Positions 38,115-47,838 of a DNA stretch of 64,000 bases are shown here, in pieces. How positions within the stretch are numbered: position 1 is the stretch's first letter; each line of letters starts with the position of its first letter. The stretch covers positions 3,224,001 through 3,288,000 of the forward strand of contig NZ_CP021323.1 of NCBI RefSeq assembly GCF_002155145.1, written 5' to 3'. The notes below the pieces were generated by a model, which did no database searches, was not told where the DNA came from, and worked only from the letters and a program-made list of their open reading frames with translations. A program made the translations under genes and the position numbers. The DNA comes from Kushneria konosiri. Lineage in GTDB: Bacteria > Pseudomonadota > Gammaproteobacteria > Pseudomonadales > Halomonadaceae.

Positions 38115-38147
38115 TTATCAGGGATCTGACGATAAATTGTTGCCACA

Positions 38148-38184
38148 CAAAAAAACAAGGGAAGAGCGACGGCTCTTCCCTTGT
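38148..38184 (-). terminator. Rho-independent terminator between rplT and pheS
   Basis: On the minus strand CAAGGGAAGAGC pairs perfectly with GCTCTTCCCTTG around CGTC and is followed by seven Ts. It occupies the place where E. coli has the pheST attenuator, but no phenylalanine-rich leader frame precedes it. Confidence 0.92.
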
Positions 38185-38220
38185 AGCACTTCGGCAGGTG
38201 ATATCAGATCACCCAAACCG

Positions 38221-38571
38221 TCAGGCAGCCTTGGCTTGCTCGACGATGGAACCGAAAGCCTGCTTTTCGTGAACGGCCAGATCAGCAAGGATCTTGCGGT
38301 CGATCTCGATACCAGCCTTTTTCAGGCCGTTAATGAAGCGGCTATAGGACATGCCGTGAGTGCGAGCTGCAGCGTTGATACGTGCAATCCACAGTGCGCG
38401 GAATTGACGCTTGCGCTGACGGCGGTCGCGGTAGGCGTATTGGCCTGCCTTGATGACCGCCTGCTTGGCAACACGGAAAGTACGTGAACGAGCACCGTAG
38501 TACCCTTTCGCCTGCTTCAGAATCTTCTTGTGACGACGACGAGCGACGACACCGCGCTTTACACGAGCCAT
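38221..38571 (-). CDS. rplT: 50S ribosomal protein L20
   Basis: 116 aa, very basic N-terminus ([20 protein letters not shown]) that folds as a long helix into 23S rRNA, with a compact C-terminal RNA-binding domain. It starts 33 bp after rpmI. In E. coli L20 represses its own operon by binding the rpmI leader; the same arrangement infC-rpmI-rplT is present here, but I did not identify the binding site. Confidence 0.98.
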   Translation of the reverse strand: MARVKRGVVARRRHKKILKQAKGYYGARSRTFRVAKQAVIKAGQYAYRDRRQRKRQFRALWIARINAAARTHGMSYSRFINGLKKAGIEIDRKILADLAVHEKQAFGSIVEQAKAA

Positions 38572-38604
38572 GAAAACCTCCTGACTTCAGTTATTTGAAT
38601 CGAC

Positions 38605-38799
38605 TTAGATATAAGGGAGCATGCGCTCGATCAAACGACGATCGGCATCATGGATCTGCTTCATACCGCGCAGCTGACGCTTACGCTTGGTCGATTTCTT
38701 GGTCAGGATATGGCTGCGAAAGGACTGCTTGTGCTTAAAGCCCTTGGCAGTGCGCTTGAAGCGCTTGGCCGCACCGCTGTTGCTCTTGATTTTCGGCAT
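38605..38799 (-). CDS. rpmI: 50S ribosomal protein L35
   Basis: 64 aa, lysine/arginine-rich, with the family start [15 protein letters not shown] and the conserved [15 protein letters not shown]. It lies between infC (105 bp upstream) and rplT (33 bp downstream). The 105-bp gap before it is where an L20-binding translational operator would be expected. Confidence 0.97.
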   Translation of the reverse strand: MPKIKSNSGAAKRFKRTAKGFKHKQSFRSHILTKKSTKRKRQLRGMKQIHDADRRLIERMLPYI

Positions 38800-38904
38800 G
38801 AGAATAACTCCACACGCTATTTTTTAGAAAACCCGAGGCCAACGCTCGGAGTCAGGGCAGATTATCTGCCACGGCTCCGACACGCTCGTTAAACTGCCCG
38901 CGGA

Positions 38905-39444
38905 TCACTTTTTCCTGGGGGCCAGCATCATGATCATTTGCCGACCTTCCATCTTCGGACGCGATTCTACAACAGCAAGGTCTTCCAAGTCATGTTCTAC
39001 GCGCTCCATGAGCTTGCGACCGATGTCCTGGTGCGCCATTTCGCGACCACGAAATCGCAGCGTGACCTTGCCCTTATCGCCTTCCTCAAGGAATCGGGTC
39101 AGGTTTTTAAGCTTGACCTGATAATCACCCTCATCGGTTGCAGGGCGGAATTTGACTTCCTTGATCTGGATCTGCTTCTGCTTTTTCTTCTGAGCAGACT
39201 TTTGCTTTTTCAGTTCGAACTGATGCTTGCCGTAATCCATGATCTTGCAAACGATCGGATCGGCGTTGGATATCTGCACGAGATCAAGCCCAGCTTCTTC
39301 AGCCTTGGCAAGCGCCTCATTCATGGGCACAACACCCAGCTGCTCGCCCTCGCTATCGATAAGCCGAACTTCATCCGCACGAATGCGGTCATTTATGGGT
39401 GCGCGCTTTTCCTGAGGGCGCCCACGTTGGTTATTTCGCTTGAT
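38905..39444 (-). CDS. infC: Translation initiation factor IF-3, probable ATC start
   Basis: Prevents 50S joining and proof-reads start codons on the 30S subunit. 179 aa as started here: N-domain with [21 protein letters not shown], a lysine-rich linker, and the C-domain with [17 protein letters not shown]. There is no ATG or well-placed GTG at the 5' end. GGAG lies 8 nt before ATC at 39444, an ideal spacing, but only 2 nt before the TTG at 39450. E. coli infC starts with AUU and is controlled by IF3 through that rare codon, so the ATC is the better call. thrS is 32 bp upstream. Confidence 0.9.
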   Translation of the reverse strand: MKRNNQRGRPQEKRAPINDRIRADEVRLIDSEGEQLGVVPMNEALAKAEEAGLDLVQISNADPIVCKIMDYGKHQFELKKQKSAQKKKQKQIQIKEVKFRPATDEGDYQVKLKNLTRFLEEGDKGKVTLRFRGREMAHQDIGRKLMERVEHDLEDLAVVESRPKMEGRQMIMMLAPRKK

Positions 39445-39476
39445 CGTCAAGTCTCCATTGATTAAAAGAAATGCTG

Positions 39477-41375
39477 CTATCTACGCTCTTTATCCATCCT
39501 GGCAAGAAACTCGGACACTGTCATTGTTCCAAGGTCCTCGCCTGTGCGCGTTCTGACAGCAACTCTATCTGACTCCACTTCCTTATCACCGACTACCAGC
39601 AGATAAGGTACTTTCTGAAGTGTATGCTCACGAATTTTAAAACCGATCTTCTCATTCCTCAAGTCTGACTTGACACGAAGGCCGGCTTGTTGCAATTGAT
39701 CGGTCAACGCCGTGGCATAAGTGGCCTGAGCATCGGTAATATTAAGAACAACTGCCTGCTCCGGAGCAAGCCACAAAGGAAGTGCGCCGGCATGATGCTC
39801 AAGCAGAATGCCAATAAAGCGCTCGAAGGACCCGATAATGGCGCGGTGAAGCATTACTGGCGTGTGGCGATTGCCGTCCTCGCCCACATACTGCGCGCCA
39901 AGGCGTCCGGGCATCATGAAGTCAACCTGCATGGTGCCAACCTGCCATTCGCGGCCCAGACAGTCCCGCATATGATACTCGATCTTGGGGCCATAGAAGG
40001 CACCCTCACCCGGCAGTTCCTGCCACTGCACATTGCACGCTTCAAGCGCTGCTCGCAGAGCCCCTTCGGCCTTGTCCCAATCCTCATCACTACCAATGCG
40101 CTTATCGGGACGCAAAGCAATCTTGACGTCAATATCATCAAAGCCGAAGTCTTCATAGACCTTGAGGGCCTGCCGGTGAAAATCGGTGACTTCCGGCTCG
40201 ATCTGACGCTCTGTACAAAAGACGTGACCATCGTCCTGAGTAAAGGCACGAACTCGCATGATGCCGTGCAGGGCACCCGATGGCTCATTACGATGGCAAC
40301 CACCAAATTCGCCGTAGCGAATGGGCATTTCGCGATAGCTGTGAAGACCTGAATTGAAGACCTGGACATGTCCCGGACAATTCATCGGCTTGAGCGCGTA
40401 CTCACGCTTTTCCGACTCGGTAAAGAACATGTTTTCCGAATAGTTGTCCCAGTGACCGGACTTTTTCCAGAGGCTGACGTCCATCACCTGCGGACAACGA
40501 ATTTCCTGATACCCGCTATCGCGATAGACACGACGCATGTACTGCTCGACCGCCTGCCAGATGGCCCAGCCTCTTGGATGCCAGAATACCATGCCTGGTG
40601 ACTCTTCCTGCTGATGGAAGAGATTGAGCTGGCGAGCGAGCTTGCGATGATCGCGCTTTTCCGCCTCTTCAAGTCGCTTGAGATAGGCATTTAACTGTTT
40701 CTTGTCCGCCCACGCCGTGCCATAGATGCGCGTCAGCATGGTATTGGAGGCATCACCACGCCAATAGGCGCCAGCGAGCTTCAAAAGCTTGAAGGACTTG
40801 AGGTGTCGGGTATTGGGAACGTGAGGTCCCCGGCACATGTCCGTGTATTCCTTGTGATGGTAAAGACGGATGGTCTCACCTTCTGGAATACGTGACACGA
40901 TGTCCTGCTTGTAAGGTTCGTCTCTTGAGACAAAGGCTTCCATGGCCTGATCGCGGTCAACGTACTCCCTTGAGACGTTATATCCTTCATCGATCAGCTC
41001 GCGCATGCGTTTTTCGATCTTTTCGAGATCATCGCTCGAAATGGACTGGCCAAAATCAATGTCGTAATAAAAGCCATCATCAATGACAGGACCGATAGCC
41101 ATTTTAGCTTCGGGATACAACTGTTTGACGGCATGACCGATAAGATGGGCGCAAGAGTGACGTATGATCTCGAGCCCTTCCTGATCCTTTGCAGTCACAA
41201 TGGCGACCGCCGCGTCATGCTCGACAACATCGGCGGTGTCCACCAAATGCCCATCGATTTTACCGGCAACGGCGGCTTTGGCCAGTCCCGCACCGATGGA
41301 TTCGGCAATTGCCATGATGGAAACAGAAGATTCAAATTGACGCTGGCTACCGTCAGGAAGCGTGACGACGGGCAT
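39477..41375 (-). CDS. thrS: Threonyl-tRNA synthetase
   Basis: 632 aa. TGS domain (1-60), editing domain with [16 protein letters not shown] (zinc-like histidine motif) and YTDMCRGPH, class II catalytic core with [10 protein letters not shown] and the motif 2 [15 protein letters not shown], and the C-terminal anticodon domain from about 540. AGGAAGGA precedes the ATG at 41375. It is the first gene of the thrS-infC-rpmI-rplT cluster; the upstream 258 bp to ompA hold the ompA terminator. Confidence 0.98.
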   Translation of the reverse strand: MPVVTLPDGSQRQFESSVSIMAIAESIGAGLAKAAVAGKIDGHLVDTADVVEHDAAVAIVTAKDQEGLEIIRHSCAHLIGHAVKQLYPEAKMAIGPVIDDGFYYDIDFGQSISSDDLEKIEKRMRELIDEGYNVSREYVDRDQAMEAFVSRDEPYKQDIVSRIPEGETIRLYHHKEYTDMCRGPHVPNTRHLKSFKLLKLAGAYWRGDASNTMLTRIYGTAWADKKQLNAYLKRLEEAEKRDHRKLARQLNLFHQQEESPGMVFWHPRGWAIWQAVEQYMRRVYRDSGYQEIRCPQVMDVSLWKKSGHWDNYSENMFFTESEKREYALKPMNCPGHVQVFNSGLHSYREMPIRYGEFGGCHRNEPSGALHGIMRVRAFTQDDGHVFCTERQIEPEVTDFHRQALKVYEDFGFDDIDVKIALRPDKRIGSDEDWDKAEGALRAALEACNVQWQELPGEGAFYGPKIEYHMRDCLGREWQVGTMQVDFMMPGRLGAQYVGEDGNRHTPVMLHRAIIGSFERFIGILLEHHAGALPLWLAPEQAVVLNITDAQATYATALTDQLQQAGLRVKSDLRNEKIGFKIREHTLQKVPYLLVVGDKEVESDRVAVRTRTGEDLGTMTVSEFLARMDKERR

Positions 41376-41584
41376 AGGAGTTCCTTCCTTGTTTCAGTGG
41401 TGACCGCTACCAGGAGTCACTTGAGGTATTACATTGTCAGCGGACGCAGGGAGTGCGCCATGGAACTGGCAGGCGTGGGCAAGTAACAAGCCGGAGTGCA
41501 AACTAGCAAATAGTAAGGAATGGCGTCCAGTTAATACCCGGAAATTGCAGTAACTGTCGGCGGACATCACAAAAAATTCATAAA

Positions 41585-41612
41585 AAAGAGGGCGCCGAAG
41601 CGCCCTCTTTTA
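41585..41612 (-). terminator. Rho-independent terminator after the OmpA-like gene
   Basis: On the minus strand AGAGGGCGC pairs with GCGCCCTCT around a TTCG tetraloop and runs into Ts, 22 bp past the stop. Confidence 0.9.
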
Positions 41613-41633
41613 TCTAGTGCAGATCAGTAAGAT

Positions 41634-42569
41634 TTACTGATTGTTGCTACCGTTCTGACCGGTACGATCCCTGACCTGGCCATCATCGCCCAGCGGATGT
41701 ACTTCAGTACGACGGTTTTCTGCGCGACCTTCAGCAGTCTCGTTGGTGGCTACAGGATTCTGTTCACCGAAACCGAGAGCTTCCATACGCTCAGCAGATA
41801 CGCCCTGAGAAATCAGGTACTGACGTACTGATTCTGCACGACGCTGAGACAGATCCTTGTTGTAGGCGGCGCTACCGATGGAATCGGTATAGCCTTCCAG
41901 ACGAACACGAACCTGCTCGTTGCTGTTCAGCTTCTCGGCAACATCATTCAGAGTCTGCTCGGCATTGGAAGTCAGCTTGGCAGAATCGAATTCAAAGTTG
42001 ACATCGCGCAGTACCAGTGCAGCCGGGCAACCAAGGGCATTGACCTGGGTGCCAGCCGGGGTATCCGGGCACTGGTCCTGATAATCCGGTACGCCATCAC
42101 CGTCTGAATCCAGCGGGCAACCACGAGAGTCAACCTCTACACCGGCCGGAGTACCCGGGCACTGATCGAGGTAGTCCGGAACGCCGTCGCCATCGGTATC
42201 GATCGGGCAACCCTTGGCATCAACGGCAACACCAGCCGGTGTACCCGGGCACTCGTCGCGAGAGTCCGGGACGCCATCGTTGTCCGAGTCCATTTCACGA
42301 TTGTCGCCGCCCGAGCAAAGCAGAGCGCCTGCTGTTGCGCCGGCAGTGGCACCAACGGCAGCACCGGTTTCTTCATCGTCATTGCTGCTGACACCGTAAC
42401 CGATGCCACCACCGATCAGGCCGCCAGCCAGACCGCAGACGAAAGGAGAAGAATACCAGGAATCGCCGCTGGAAGAAGCACCAGAGGATTGAGTACCTGA
42501 GCTGGCGCAACCAGCGAGACCCATTACAAGAGCAGATCCCAGCAGCAAGCCAGTTGTTGATTTATTCAT
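41634..42569 (-). CDS. OmpA-family lipoprotein with three thrombospondin type 3 repeats
   Basis: 311-aa outer-membrane lipoprotein. The signal peptide ends in LAGC with Cys21. A glycine-zipper-like segment (about 45-83) follows, then three 30-residue repeats (94-183) with calcium-binding D-x-D-x-D-G-V-P-D followed by DxCPGTPAGV. The C-terminal OmpA domain (about 190-295) has LEGYTDSIGSAAYN and SQRRAESVRQYL with NRRTEV, which binds the diaminopimelate of peptidoglycan. The C-terminal 16 residues are polar. There is no beta-barrel, so it resembles the OprF/Pal C-terminal type. AAGGAG precedes the ATG. It is preceded by a good sigma-70-like promoter. Confidence 0.93.
   Translation of the reverse strand: MNKSTTGLLLGSALVMGLAGCASSGTQSSGASSSGDSWYSSPFVCGLAGGLIGGGIGYGVSSNDDEETGAAVGATAGATAGALLCSGGDNREMDSDNDGVPDSRDECPGTPAGVAVDAKGCPIDTDGDGVPDYLDQCPGTPAGVEVDSRGCPLDSDGDGVPDYQDQCPDTPAGTQVNALGCPAALVLRDVNFEFDSAKLTSNAEQTLNDVAEKLNSNEQVRVRLEGYTDSIGSAAYNKDLSQRRAESVRQYLISQGVSAERMEALGFGEQNPVATNETAEGRAENRRTEVHPLGDDGQVRDRTGQNGSNNQ
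42021..42290 (-). repeat. Three 90-bp coding repeats, thrombospondin type 3 units
   Basis: The three units begin at the DSDNDGV, DTDGDGV and DSDGDGV segments of the OmpA-like protein, exactly 30 codons apart, and share the DECPGTPAG/DQCPGTPAG follow-on. Copy number could vary by slippage or recombination between strains. Confidence 0.85.
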
Positions 42570-42909
42570 GCAAGACTCCTTCTTTTTTGCAACGCTAGGG
42601 CAACGATGTTGTTACTAAGCGGTTCCGAGTATAGGCAATGGCAATAGCTCAAGAAAGTTTTTCTTCTACCGCCAAGAAAAGCATACCGGAGACATTGAAA
42701 CCAGCCCATGACCACCCTGCTTTGGTCAATCGGAACAACTACTCGATGCCATGATGAAAAACGCGTCACAGGCAATCCATTGTGACGTATTCGAACACTG
42801 TTTTCGCACTGAAAGCGATGAAAGTCAAACGCTGTTTATTGCAATGATTAAATTTCAGGTTAATCGCTTTGAACTTCAAAAAAATGGATATAGTTGAAAA
42901 TATTTCTTA
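42570..42909 (-). other. 340-bp gene-free region upstream of the OmpA-like gene
   Basis: No credible coding frame. It holds the OmpA promoter (42628-42655) and an AT-rich stretch near 42840-42900. No terminator for the DUF2489 gene was recognised in it. Confidence 0.55.
42628..42655 (-). promoter_or_regulatory. Sigma-70-like promoter of the OmpA-like gene
   Basis: On the minus strand TTCTTG and TATACT are separated by 16 bp. The -10 is one base from consensus. It lies about 60 bp upstream of the start codon. Confidence 0.4.
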
Positions 42910-43371
42910 TCAACGTGCGATAACGCTATCGGTTAGACTTACCAATTGACGTGCTGCCTGAAGAATAGCGGTTTCGTTTTCACTGACGACCTGCATTCGT
43001 TGCCGGTCTTCCTGCATTCTCTCGCGGGCAGTAAGAGCAGAACGCGCCTGATGAGTATTCAAATGTGATGTGCTGTCACTGACCTGTGCAATTACTGTCA
43101 GCTTATCGTCTTTCCACCAGCCCGCATCGAGAATGTCAATGATGACCCGAGCGCGCAGGCACCCCTCCACCAGATCCATCTGACCTTCCTGCATGGCGCG
43201 CCCTATAACATTGAGATTCGAAAGGCATTGATACTCTGCCTGGGCCTTTTCCTGGGCCTGGCGTGCTCGACGGCGGCGCAGCTCACGGGACATACGCCAA
43301 ATGATCGATAGCAGGACACCAACGATCAAAAATGCCATACACAGAAGAATGACCGCCCATGTTTGGGACAC
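42910..43371 (-). CDS. DUF2489-like membrane-anchored protein
   Basis: 153 aa. One N-terminal membrane helix (WAVILLCMAFLIVGVLLSIIW), a basic coiled-coil stretch rich in Arg/Gln, then NLNVIGRAMQEGQMDLVEGCLRARVIIDIL, the core I associate with DUF2489. The rest is helical and cytosolic. Function unknown. A GTG at 43371 is chosen, with AAGGAG 11 nt upstream; the frame is open back to a GTG at 43434, but those residues lack family resemblance. It follows the glycosyltransferase by 117 bp on the same strand. Confidence 0.65.
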   Translation of the reverse strand: MSQTWAVILLCMAFLIVGVLLSIIWRMSRELRRRRARQAQEKAQAEYQCLSNLNVIGRAMQEGQMDLVEGCLRARVIIDILDAGWWKDDKLTVIAQVSDSTSHLNTHQARSALTARERMQEDRQRMQVVSENETAILQAARQLVSLTDSVIAR

Positions 43372-43488
43372 GATAAACGTTACTCCTTTCGTATTTGCCT
43401 TCGGGGTGTTCCGTGAATCCCATATCGGCTTCACAGAGCTTTAAAAAGCTGCAGCCCGAGAAGAAGACAATGTCAGTTGCACATCAGC

Positions 43489-44634
43489 TTATTCAGTACT
43501 GGCTTTACGCAATGACTTGAACTCGTCCATCAATTTTTTCTGCTGTTGATCATGGGAATAGTGACTTGCGAGTATTGAAAGCTCATTACCCAGCATGACG
43601 CGTCTGTCATGATCGTCAAGAAGCTGAAGAGCACGGCGCGCCCACTCTCGACTATCCATGGCGTCCAGTACCAGCTCGGGATAACGGCCCTCCAAAAGTT
43701 CGGCACACCCTACTCCGGATGACAGCATGACGGGCGTACCGCACGCCATGGCTTCAAGCGCAACTCTTCCGAACTCTTCGATGTGGGCAGGCAGCATGAA
43801 AATATCCAGCGCGCCGTAAAGTCCTTCAACTTTATTAATAGTGGAGCGCCAGACAAAACGCTCGGCAATTCCAAGCTTTTGAGCCAGCTGTTGAAAAGAA
43901 GAGGCATCATCCTTGCCGACAACAAGAAAGCGGCAGCGCCCCGGCAGCGCCTTGTCAAGCTCAGCGGCAAGTTTTACAAAACCTTCCACATTGCGCTTTT
44001 TGAAATTACCGGAGGTTACTACTCCTATCAGAAAATCGTCAGATGCAGCGCCCAGCGATTGACGGACCCCATCTCGTCCAATACGCGCGTTTTGCGGATT
44101 GAACTGCTCGGGATCATAACCGGGATAGCTGATATCGATCCTGTCGGGAGCGATGTCATAGCGGGTTATTAAATCGTTACCCATCATTCTGGAGTTGACG
44201 GCAATTCGGCGAAAGCGCTGGCGCTGCAATATGTGGTCATGAATGGCGGCCACTTCATGATTGCCTGGCAATTTGCATCCATTAATGGCCTTGCTCGCCA
44301 GATGCACGCAGTTATGAAGATATACCACATCAGGCGTTTCTACATCACCATGGCTCACCAGCAGAGCTGGCGCATGACGCTTTGACCATGCCTGCACACG
44401 ATGGTTGAACCAGAAACGTCGACGCGCGCCCTTGAAAGGCCAGCGCCAGGTTTTGACCAATCGAGCCCCAGAGCGCTCTACCAGAGCAGAGTTCCCCCGC
44501 TCGGCGATAATGACGACCTGATATCCCAAAGCGATCAGCGCTACCGTTTGCTCAAGTGCGTTTCGACTGGCACCGGTACTTTTTTCTACCTGACGGATGG
44601 CAATAGCGGCCAGAGGTCTTTTATTTCCTGTCAT
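43489..44634 (-). CDS. Glycosyltransferase family 4, WaaG-like
   Basis: 381-aa GT-B glycosyltransferase. The Rossmann-like C-half has VTSGNFKKRNVEGF, LVVGKDDASSF and the E-x7-E element EEFGRVALEAMACGTPVM. The N-half contains VYLHNCVHLASKAI, similar to LPS core transferases such as WaaG, so lipopolysaccharide core or capsule is the probable product. The start ATG is weakly supported by a ribosome site, but conserved LAAIAIRQVEKSTGASRN starts at once. galE follows 222 bp upstream on the same strand, a related sugar-nucleotide function. Confidence 0.83.
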   Translation of the reverse strand: MTGNKRPLAAIAIRQVEKSTGASRNALEQTVALIALGYQVVIIAERGNSALVERSGARLVKTWRWPFKGARRRFWFNHRVQAWSKRHAPALLVSHGDVETPDVVYLHNCVHLASKAINGCKLPGNHEVAAIHDHILQRQRFRRIAVNSRMMGNDLITRYDIAPDRIDISYPGYDPEQFNPQNARIGRDGVRQSLGAASDDFLIGVVTSGNFKKRNVEGFVKLAAELDKALPGRCRFLVVGKDDASSFQQLAQKLGIAERFVWRSTINKVEGLYGALDIFMLPAHIEEFGRVALEAMACGTPVMLSSGVGCAELLEGRYPELVLDAMDSREWARRALQLLDDHDRRVMLGNELSILASHYSHDQQQKKLMDEFKSLRKASTE

Positions 44635-44856
44635 TTAAAACACTCAAACAGCGGTATCAGCGAATGTGGTATCGCTGGCAACAACATCCCCCTGTCCCAC
44701 TGAATGCTGAACCAGTAAGTTGATGCCAGATGCCCGGGATGTTTGGATAAACCGCCCGGAACCGATAGAGCATCATATCATCATCAGGTTTTTTCCGGAC
44801 CAATCCAGCCCCGGGCTCTGGCTACCCAGGACTGAAGCGCGCTGACTAAAACAGAA

Positions 44857-45879
44857 TCATGAAGATGTCGAGTCAGCGTAACCGTTGGGATTGTTTTCCT
44901 GCCACCGCCAGGTATCTGCCATCATTTTTTCGATACCGAACTCAGCAGTCCATCCCAGTACCTCTTTGGCGTATTCAGGGTCAGCATAGCAGCGGGCAAT
45001 ATCCCCGGCCCGACGCGGCCTGAACTCATAAGCCACCTTGCGACCACTCGCTTTTTCAAAGGCCTGCACCACCTCGAGTACACTATAACCCTTGCCAGTA
45101 CCCAGATTGAAGGTATGCACACCATCATGATGCAGCAGGTAATCAAGTGCCTTCAGATGACCATTCGCCAGATCGGTGACATGAATGTAATCGCGAACGC
45201 CCGTACCATCTTCGGTATCATAATCATTGCCAAATACAGACAGCACCTCACGACGCCCGATCGCCACCTGGCTGACAAAAGGCACCAGGTTATTGGGAAT
45301 TCCGTTAGGATCTTCACCGATCATGCCACTATCGTGTGCGCCAACCGGATTGAAATAGCGCAGTACGGAAATACGCCATTGCGGATCCGATACTGCAAGG
45401 TCTTGCAGGACTTCTTCTACCATCAGTTTCGAGCGACCGTAAGGATTGGTAGCCGAAGTGGGAAAGTCCTCGCGAATGGGAACGGATTGTGGATCGCCGT
45501 AGACGGTCGCCGAAGAACTGAAAACAATCTTCTTTACACCGGCACGGGACATTGCGCTACAAAGTACGAGGGTGCCATTGACGTTATTATCAAAGTAGGC
45601 AAGGGGCTTTTGTACGCTTTCACCGACGGCCTTGAGCCCGGCAAAGTGAATGACTGACTCGATATCATGCTGGCTGAAAATATCATCGAGCAGGGCAGCG
45701 TCCCGAATATCGCCCTCGACCCACTGAACTTCCCTGCCAGTTAGCGTGCCAACTCTTTCAAGAGATTGCTTATTGGCATTGCAGAAATTATCCAGTACCA
45801 GTACGTCCTGACCCGCTTCCAGCAGTGCCAGAACCGTATGTGAACCAATATACCCGGCACCTCCGGTTACAAGAATCAT
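44857..45879 (-). CDS. galE: UDP-glucose 4-epimerase
   Basis: NAD-dependent SDR enzyme interconverting UDP-glucose and UDP-galactose, 340 aa. G-x-x-G-x-x-G as GGAGYIGSH at the N-terminus, the catalytic Ser in [10 protein letters not shown], and Y-x-x-x-K as NPYGRSK. Hallmarks RYFNPVGAH and DYIHVTDLA are present. GGGAG lies 7 nt before the ATG. It supplies UDP-galactose for envelope glycans, consistent with the neighbouring glycosyltransferase, and is divergent from the DASS carrier. Confidence 0.96.
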   Translation of the reverse strand: MILVTGGAGYIGSHTVLALLEAGQDVLVLDNFCNANKQSLERVGTLTGREVQWVEGDIRDAALLDDIFSQHDIESVIHFAGLKAVGESVQKPLAYFDNNVNGTLVLCSAMSRAGVKKIVFSSSATVYGDPQSVPIREDFPTSATNPYGRSKLMVEEVLQDLAVSDPQWRISVLRYFNPVGAHDSGMIGEDPNGIPNNLVPFVSQVAIGRREVLSVFGNDYDTEDGTGVRDYIHVTDLANGHLKALDYLLHHDGVHTFNLGTGKGYSVLEVVQAFEKASGRKVAYEFRPRRAGDIARCYADPEYAKEVLGWTAEFGIEKMMADTWRWQENNPNGYADSTSS

Positions 45880-46078
45880 TTATCTCTCCCTGAACTCTTA
45901 ATGAAAAAACAACTCAAGATGCTGCTCCAGATGGCTTATGCGCTTCTTTAATCGACGAAAGGGGCAAATACAATCGTCTTATACTCCATTATAAACATGA
46001 ATAAAGACGAGAGTTTATGCCGATTTATCGGTAATTCTTGTGCTTTCTGCCTTTCTATTGTGATATTGAGAATGAACC

Positions 46079-47533
46079 ATGCCTGATACGACAACGGATA
46101 CCAATCAACCCTCTTCAGGCAAGGCACCCGTCATTGGCCTATGGCTGGGTGTATTGTGGATTTTAATGGTACTAATTGTTCCCTCGCCGCAGGGAATGTC
46201 CGAGAGCGCTTGGCACTGCATCGGACTGGCACTTCTGATGGCAACATGGTGGTCCACCGAGGCCATTCCGATACCGGCAACCTCGCTGCTTCCCATTATT
46301 TTAGCGCCCGCCATGGGGATAGGGAGCCTTAAAGAGGTAACTTCTGCCTATGCAGATCCCATCATTTATCTCTTTTTAGGTGGCTTTTTGCTGGGCCTTG
46401 CCATGCAGCGCTGGAACCTGCACCGTCGCATCGCATTGCGCATTCTGATTGTCGTAGGGTCTGATCCCAAAAAACAGATTGGCGGCTTCATGCTGGCAAC
46501 GGGATTTATCAGCATGTGGGTATCCAATACGGCAACGGCCATCATGATGCTCCCCATTGGCACATCGGTCATTGCCCTGCTCTCCACCAGCAATGAAAGT
46601 GAAGTCCGACGCTATGCCACAACGCTGCTGCTGGCCATTGCCTATTCAGCCAGTATTGGTGGTGTGGCTACCCTGATAGGGACTCCTCCCAATGCTTTGC
46701 TCGCAGGATATCTATCCAATAATCAAGAGATTGATATCGGTTTTGCACAGTGGATGATCGTTGGACTGCCGGTATCAATTGCAATGATGGCCATCGCCTG
46801 GTGGTGGCTGACACGACAAGGCTTTGATCTTGGACAGGACAAGGCTGGCAACGATCTCTTGAAAGAAGAGCTCGACAAGCTTGGCAATATGAGCAGCGCT
46901 GAAAAGCGAGTCGGTATTGCGTTTCTAATAGCAGCTGCCGCCTGGATTCTGCGCCCTGTTCTAAACAATCTCGGCCTCGACTGGCTTAGCGATACCACCA
47001 TTGCGATGGCAGTTGGCATTGGGCTTTTCCTGATCCCTTCAGGCAACAGCGACAAAGAAAAACTCATGGATTGGGAAAGTTCGGCTTCACTGCCCTGGGG
47101 GGTGTTGCTGCTGTTTGGTGGTGGGCTGGCGCTGGCAGGCATCATTCAAAGCTCTGGCCTTGCCGCCTGGATCGCCGAACAGCTTTCGCTCTTCTCCATT
47201 TTCCCTTTGATCGGTCTGATCGCCATCGTCGTGCTGGTCGTCATTTTCCTGACCGAGGTCACCTCCAACACTGCCACCGCTGCTGCCTTTTTACCCCTTT
47301 TAGGCGCGCTGGCCATCTCACTGGGGCTTTCGCCACTACTTATCACTGTACCCGCAGCCATTGCTGCAAGCTGTGCCTTCATGATGCCTGTCGCCACGCC
47401 ACCCAACGCCATTGTATTTGCGACCGGTCAGATGAAAATTCAGTCCATGATTCGTGCCGGGCTGTTTCTCAATCTTGCCGGCACGGTCGTCATCACTCTG
47501 CTGGTCTACTTGCTGGTGTCTCTGCTCTGGTAA
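46079..47533 (+). CDS. Sodium:dicarboxylate symporter, SLC13/DASS family
   Basis: 484-aa Na+-coupled carrier for C4-dicarboxylates or related anions. Both S-N-T motifs are present: VSNTATAIMMLPIGTS in the first half and TSNTATAAAFLPLL in the second, at the Na+ and carboxylate sites. ATWWSTEAIPIPATSLLPI near the N-terminus is a DASS hallmark. About 11-12 helices. The ATG at 46079 has only a weak ribosome site (GAGAA). It is divergent from galE and ends in a terminator. Confidence 0.9.
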   Translation: MPDTTTDTNQPSSGKAPVIGLWLGVLWILMVLIVPSPQGMSESAWHCIGLALLMATWWSTEAIPIPATSLLPIILAPAMGIGSLKEVTSAYADPIIYLFLGGFLLGLAMQRWNLHRRIALRILIVVGSDPKKQIGGFMLATGFISMWVSNTATAIMMLPIGTSVIALLSTSNESEVRRYATTLLLAIAYSASIGGVATLIGTPPNALLAGYLSNNQEIDIGFAQWMIVGLPVSIAMMAIAWWWLTRQGFDLGQDKAGNDLLKEELDKLGNMSSAEKRVGIAFLIAAAAWILRPVLNNLGLDWLSDTTIAMAVGIGLFLIPSGNSDKEKLMDWESSASLPWGVLLLFGGGLALAGIIQSSGLAAWIAEQLSLFSIFPLIGLIAIVVLVVIFLTEVTSNTATAAAFLPLLGALAISLGLSPLLITVPAAIAASCAFMMPVATPPNAIVFATGQMKIQSMIRAGLFLNLAGTVVITLLVYLLVSLLW

Positions 47534-47551
47534 GCATTTATACCTGCAATC

Positions 47552-47587
47552 AAAAGGCCGTCTGCCAATGGCAGGCGGCCTTTTTTA
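47552..47587 (+). terminator. Rho-independent terminator after the DASS carrier gene
   Basis: AAAAGGCCGTCTGCC pairs with GGCAGGCGGCCTTTT (one G-T pair) around AAT and is followed by Ts. Confidence 0.88.
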
Positions 47588-47812
47588 TGCTCATATCACT
47601 CAACTCATCACAGGGCACGTGAGCATTCGAATGTCGATGTCATGATGTTTGAATCCCCCAACGCCACACACTGATACGTTACCCCTCGCGTCACACAATC
47701 CTGCTGAATTTGTTCCGGACAGGAGTCGCTATTTTCGATGCGCCGTATCTGGTAGCGAATACAGGCAAACGCTGGGTATAGGGGCATTTATCGGGCGCAC
47801 AAGTGAATGGCT

Positions 47813-47831
47813 GCCGGGCCGGTCGCCCGGC
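47813..47831 (-). repeat. GC-rich hairpin at the 3' end of gltS
   Basis: GCCGGGC and GCCCGGC form a 7-bp stem around CGGTC, 8 bp past the gltS stop. No T-run follows on either strand, so it is at most a weak transcript-end or stabilising structure. Confidence 0.35.
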
Positions 47832-47838
47832 ATCAATC

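Noticed and set aside
38149-38220. PheM-type attenuator leader peptide before pheS
   Set aside because: The 40 nt between the rplT stop and the terminator hold no start codon with Phe codons.
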